Shown here piece by piece: positions 6,823-8,620 of a stretch of 8,620 nucleotides of DNA (positions are counted from its first letter, which is position 1; every line of letters begins with the position of its first letter). Made by a program: the position numbers and the translations under genes. The DNA comes from MADRE2 sp964397015. Lineage in GTDB: Bacteria > Desulfobacterota > Desulfobacteria > Desulfobacterales > Desulfobacteraceae. Below the pieces are notes generated by a model. The model was not told where the DNA came from. It did not search any database and was given only the letters and a program-made list of their open reading frames with translations. Location: positions 1 through 8,620 of the forward strand of contig CAYNHL010000143.1 of the NCBI GenBank assembly GCA_964397015.1. The letters are read 5' to 3'.

Positions 6823-8620
6823 TTGACAAACATGAAATCATTCGTTCTGACCGCAGTAACACTCCTGTTCTTCCTGCCTTCTTCGGCCCTGGGCCGGGCA
6901 CCGGAGCTGGAGGCCTTTTTAAAACAACACAGTGACCAGCTGCAGGCCCTTGCCTCAGAGGAAGAGACCGCTGCCTACCTGTCCACCCACCTTCTGGATG
7001 GCTACGGGAACGTCAGCGCCCTTTTGGGATTCATCGACAGCCTCACCGGCGGCAGTTATGCAGGGGCATCCGACGCTCTGGTCCAGGAAAAAATCTTGCG
7101 CCAGTACCTTGCAGGGGCCTCTGACTCCCAGTCCCGGCGGATCTCCTCTTTGCTGTCCGACATCCGGGCCAAAAAACCTTTGACCGTCAATATCAACCGC
7201 CAGATGACCCATCTTGGAAATGTCCTGACCGCCTATACCCTGGCCTCTGACATCTATCAGGCCCTGAGCGGACAGGATGAAGCCCGGATAAAAGCCCTGG
7301 CCACGGCAATCAACACCCGCATCGGAATGCTGGTCAACCAGCTCGGCACCACCAGCCTGTCCGTTGCCATGGGCGGCGTGGCCTTCATCGACTACGCCCT
7401 GAAAACCTTTATCACGGCACAGACCGAGCAGTACCACGACTTCTGGTGGCGGGCCTACTCGGGCTACCTCAATACCCGGTATCCCAAAATGGTCACAGGC
7501 CAAGGCTCCTGGGCTGCACTAATGGAAAAAAAGGACGGCAGTATCCAACGCCGCCTTTACGAATTCTGGGACGACCCTCTGGAAAATGCAGCCCTTTACT
7601 ACAAACTGCCGGGCCCGTTCCAGCGGGACAGCCTGGCCACGGCCACATTCAAGGAAAAGTTCGCCGCAATATACTACAGAGACTACCTTGAAACCACCCT
7701 GACCACCTACACGGCCCGGATGGCCCAGGCTGCCCGCTCAGAGCTTCTATCGTCCGCCCGGACCTCTCTGAACAGCCTGGGCCGGCTGCTGGGGGATGTC
7801 CAGGCATTGAAAAAAGCGGTAAACCAGTACCAGGCCGGACAAAAAACCGCCTCGATCCCTCTTGAGGTACATCTGGAAAACGAAGATGGGCCGACGATGA
7901 CCGCGCCGGTGTGCAACGGTGACATCCTTGCCGTCACCGTACCGGAAAACGAGGCGCCTGCAGACGGATCGGTGTGGATCTGGCAGGTTGAAGATGACCG
8001 GGGAATTCCTGTGGAAGGGCTTTTCCGGGAAGACAAGGGCAGGGACGGCAAGCGATCTGCCCTCTTCCGGTTCCAGCTCAACCGCTTTCGTCCCGGCACC
8101 TACCAGGTCCGCCTGAGCCGCCGCACCGGGGATAATTCAGGGCAGGAACAAATGGGGATGGCCCGCTTCCAGGTGGTCCCGGAACTAATAGTTGACAAAC
8201 TATTGGCCACACCTGACCAGAAGGTCCAATCCCATCATCCAGTGATCACCGAAGAACAGGATCTGTTCCTCTACGCCCATTACCGGACCCACCGGGATAC
8301 GGACCGATTCACGCTTGAGCTCTCCGTCAGCAGACAGGGCAGCGGGGCCGTCCTGGCCCAGGCCCGGGCGATCCGGCCCAGGGAAGGGGAAAAGCCGCCC
8401 TACCGGGTCGGCCTCAGGCTACCGGGAAACAAGGTTGCCCCCGGCGACCGTCTGGTCTTCCGGTTCAAGGCCGTTAAAACCACTGATAGGAATAATAACA
8501 TCCTGCTGACCGCCAGCCAGACCCTGGCCATTATAGAAGGGCAAAAGGAAAAGGCTTTGTCTGAATCACCGAAACTCTATATCACCCCCCGCCCCCAAAA
8601 AAAGCTCCCCCCTGCTGCAA
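6823..8620 (+). CDS. Uncharacterised large exported protein (3' end outside window)
   Basis: I do not recognise this protein. At least 599 codons are open to the window edge. The N-terminus (MTNMKSFVLTAVTLLFFLPS) is a signal peptide, probably cleaved after SSALG or nearby, so the protein is exported. Residues about 30-340 look mostly alpha-helical and include a small-residue, weakly hydrophobic stretch (SLSVAMGGVAFIDYALKTF, about 178-196) and an aromatic patch (YHDFWWRAYSGYLNTRYP). From about residue 344 the sequence becomes beta-rich, probably two Ig-like sandwich units (about 344-453 and 455-570; for example VWIWQVEDDRGIPV, GTYQVRLSRR), followed by a proline/lysine-rich tail at the edge. 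Only one cysteine is visible (APVCNGD). The TTG start is chosen for its spacing from AAGGG; ATG 6832 is the alternative and removes three residues. It may be an envelope or substrate-binding protein, but nothing visible decides its function. Confidence 0.75.
   Translation, partial: MTNMKSFVLTAVTLLFFLPSSALGRAPELEAFLKQHSDQLQALASEEETAAYLSTHLLDGYGNVSALLGFIDSLTGGSYAGASDALVQEKILRQYLAGASDSQSRRISSLLSDIRAKKPLTVNINRQMTHLGNVLTAYTLASDIYQALSGQDEARIKALATAINTRIGMLVNQLGTTSLSVAMGGVAFIDYALKTFITAQTEQYHDFWWRAYSGYLNTRYPKMVTGQGSWAALMEKKDGSIQRRLYEFWDDPLENAALYYKLPGPFQRDSLATATFKEKFAAIYYRDYLETTLTTYTARMAQAARSELLSSARTSLNSLGRLLGDVQALKKAVNQYQAGQKTASIPLEVHLENEDGPTMTAPVCNGDILAVTVPENEAPADGSVWIWQVEDDRGIPVEGLFREDKGRDGKRSALFRFQLNRFRPGTYQVRLSRRTGDNSGQEQMGMARFQVVPELIVDKLLATPDQKVQSHHPVITEEQDLFLYAHYRTHRDTDRFTLELSVSRQGSGAVLAQARAIRPREGEKPPYRVGLRLPGNKVAPGDRLVFRFKAVKTTDRNNNILLTASQTLAIIEGQKEKALSESPKLYITPRPQKKLPPAA

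Overview
The window looks like chromosomal DNA from an anaerobic, moderately GC-rich Gram-negative bacterium, most likely a Desulfobacterota sulfate reducer of the Desulfobacteraceae type. This is inferred from the large HdrA-type iron-sulfur flavoprotein with a GltD-like insert, the sigma-54 regulator with two PAS domains, and the exported proteins. No rRNA, tRNA, CRISPR array, insertion sequence or other mobile element was seen.

Left part (1-3682, minus strand): a two-gene operon. A small response-regulator receiver protein (3254-3682) is followed with no gap (its TAA directly abuts the next ATG) by a giant HdrA-like oxidoreductase (3253 down to the left edge, 3' end outside the window). 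The HdrA core is interrupted by a complete GltD-like NAD(P)H/FAD module. The whole 1084-codon stretch reads through without a stop or frameshift.

Centre (3683-5638): a 225-base divergent control region and then, on the plus strand, a sigma-54 activator with two PAS domains, an AAA+ domain and a Fis-type helix-turn-helix. The region holds a near-consensus -24/-12 promoter facing the hdrA operon. It also holds six copies of a GCAAC/GTTGC half-site: one spaced inverted repeat, one contiguous palindrome and two tandem direct repeats. The inverted repeat and palindrome lie about 110 and 175 bases upstream of the predicted start of transcription, where upstream activating sequences are expected. 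The direct repeats sit in the regulator's own leader. The simplest reading is that the regulator senses a redox or metabolic signal through its cysteine-rich first PAS domain, switches on the receiver-hdrA operon with sigma-54 RNA polymerase, and controls its own synthesis.

Right part (5695-8620): two divergent genes for exported proteins that I do not recognise. The minus-strand gene (5695-6642) encodes a 315-residue protein with a signal peptide. The plus-strand gene (6823 to the right edge, incomplete) encodes at least 599 residues: a signal peptide, a long helical region and then a beta-rich region. Each has a good extended -10 promoter in the 180 bases between them. They appear functionally separate from the redox operon.
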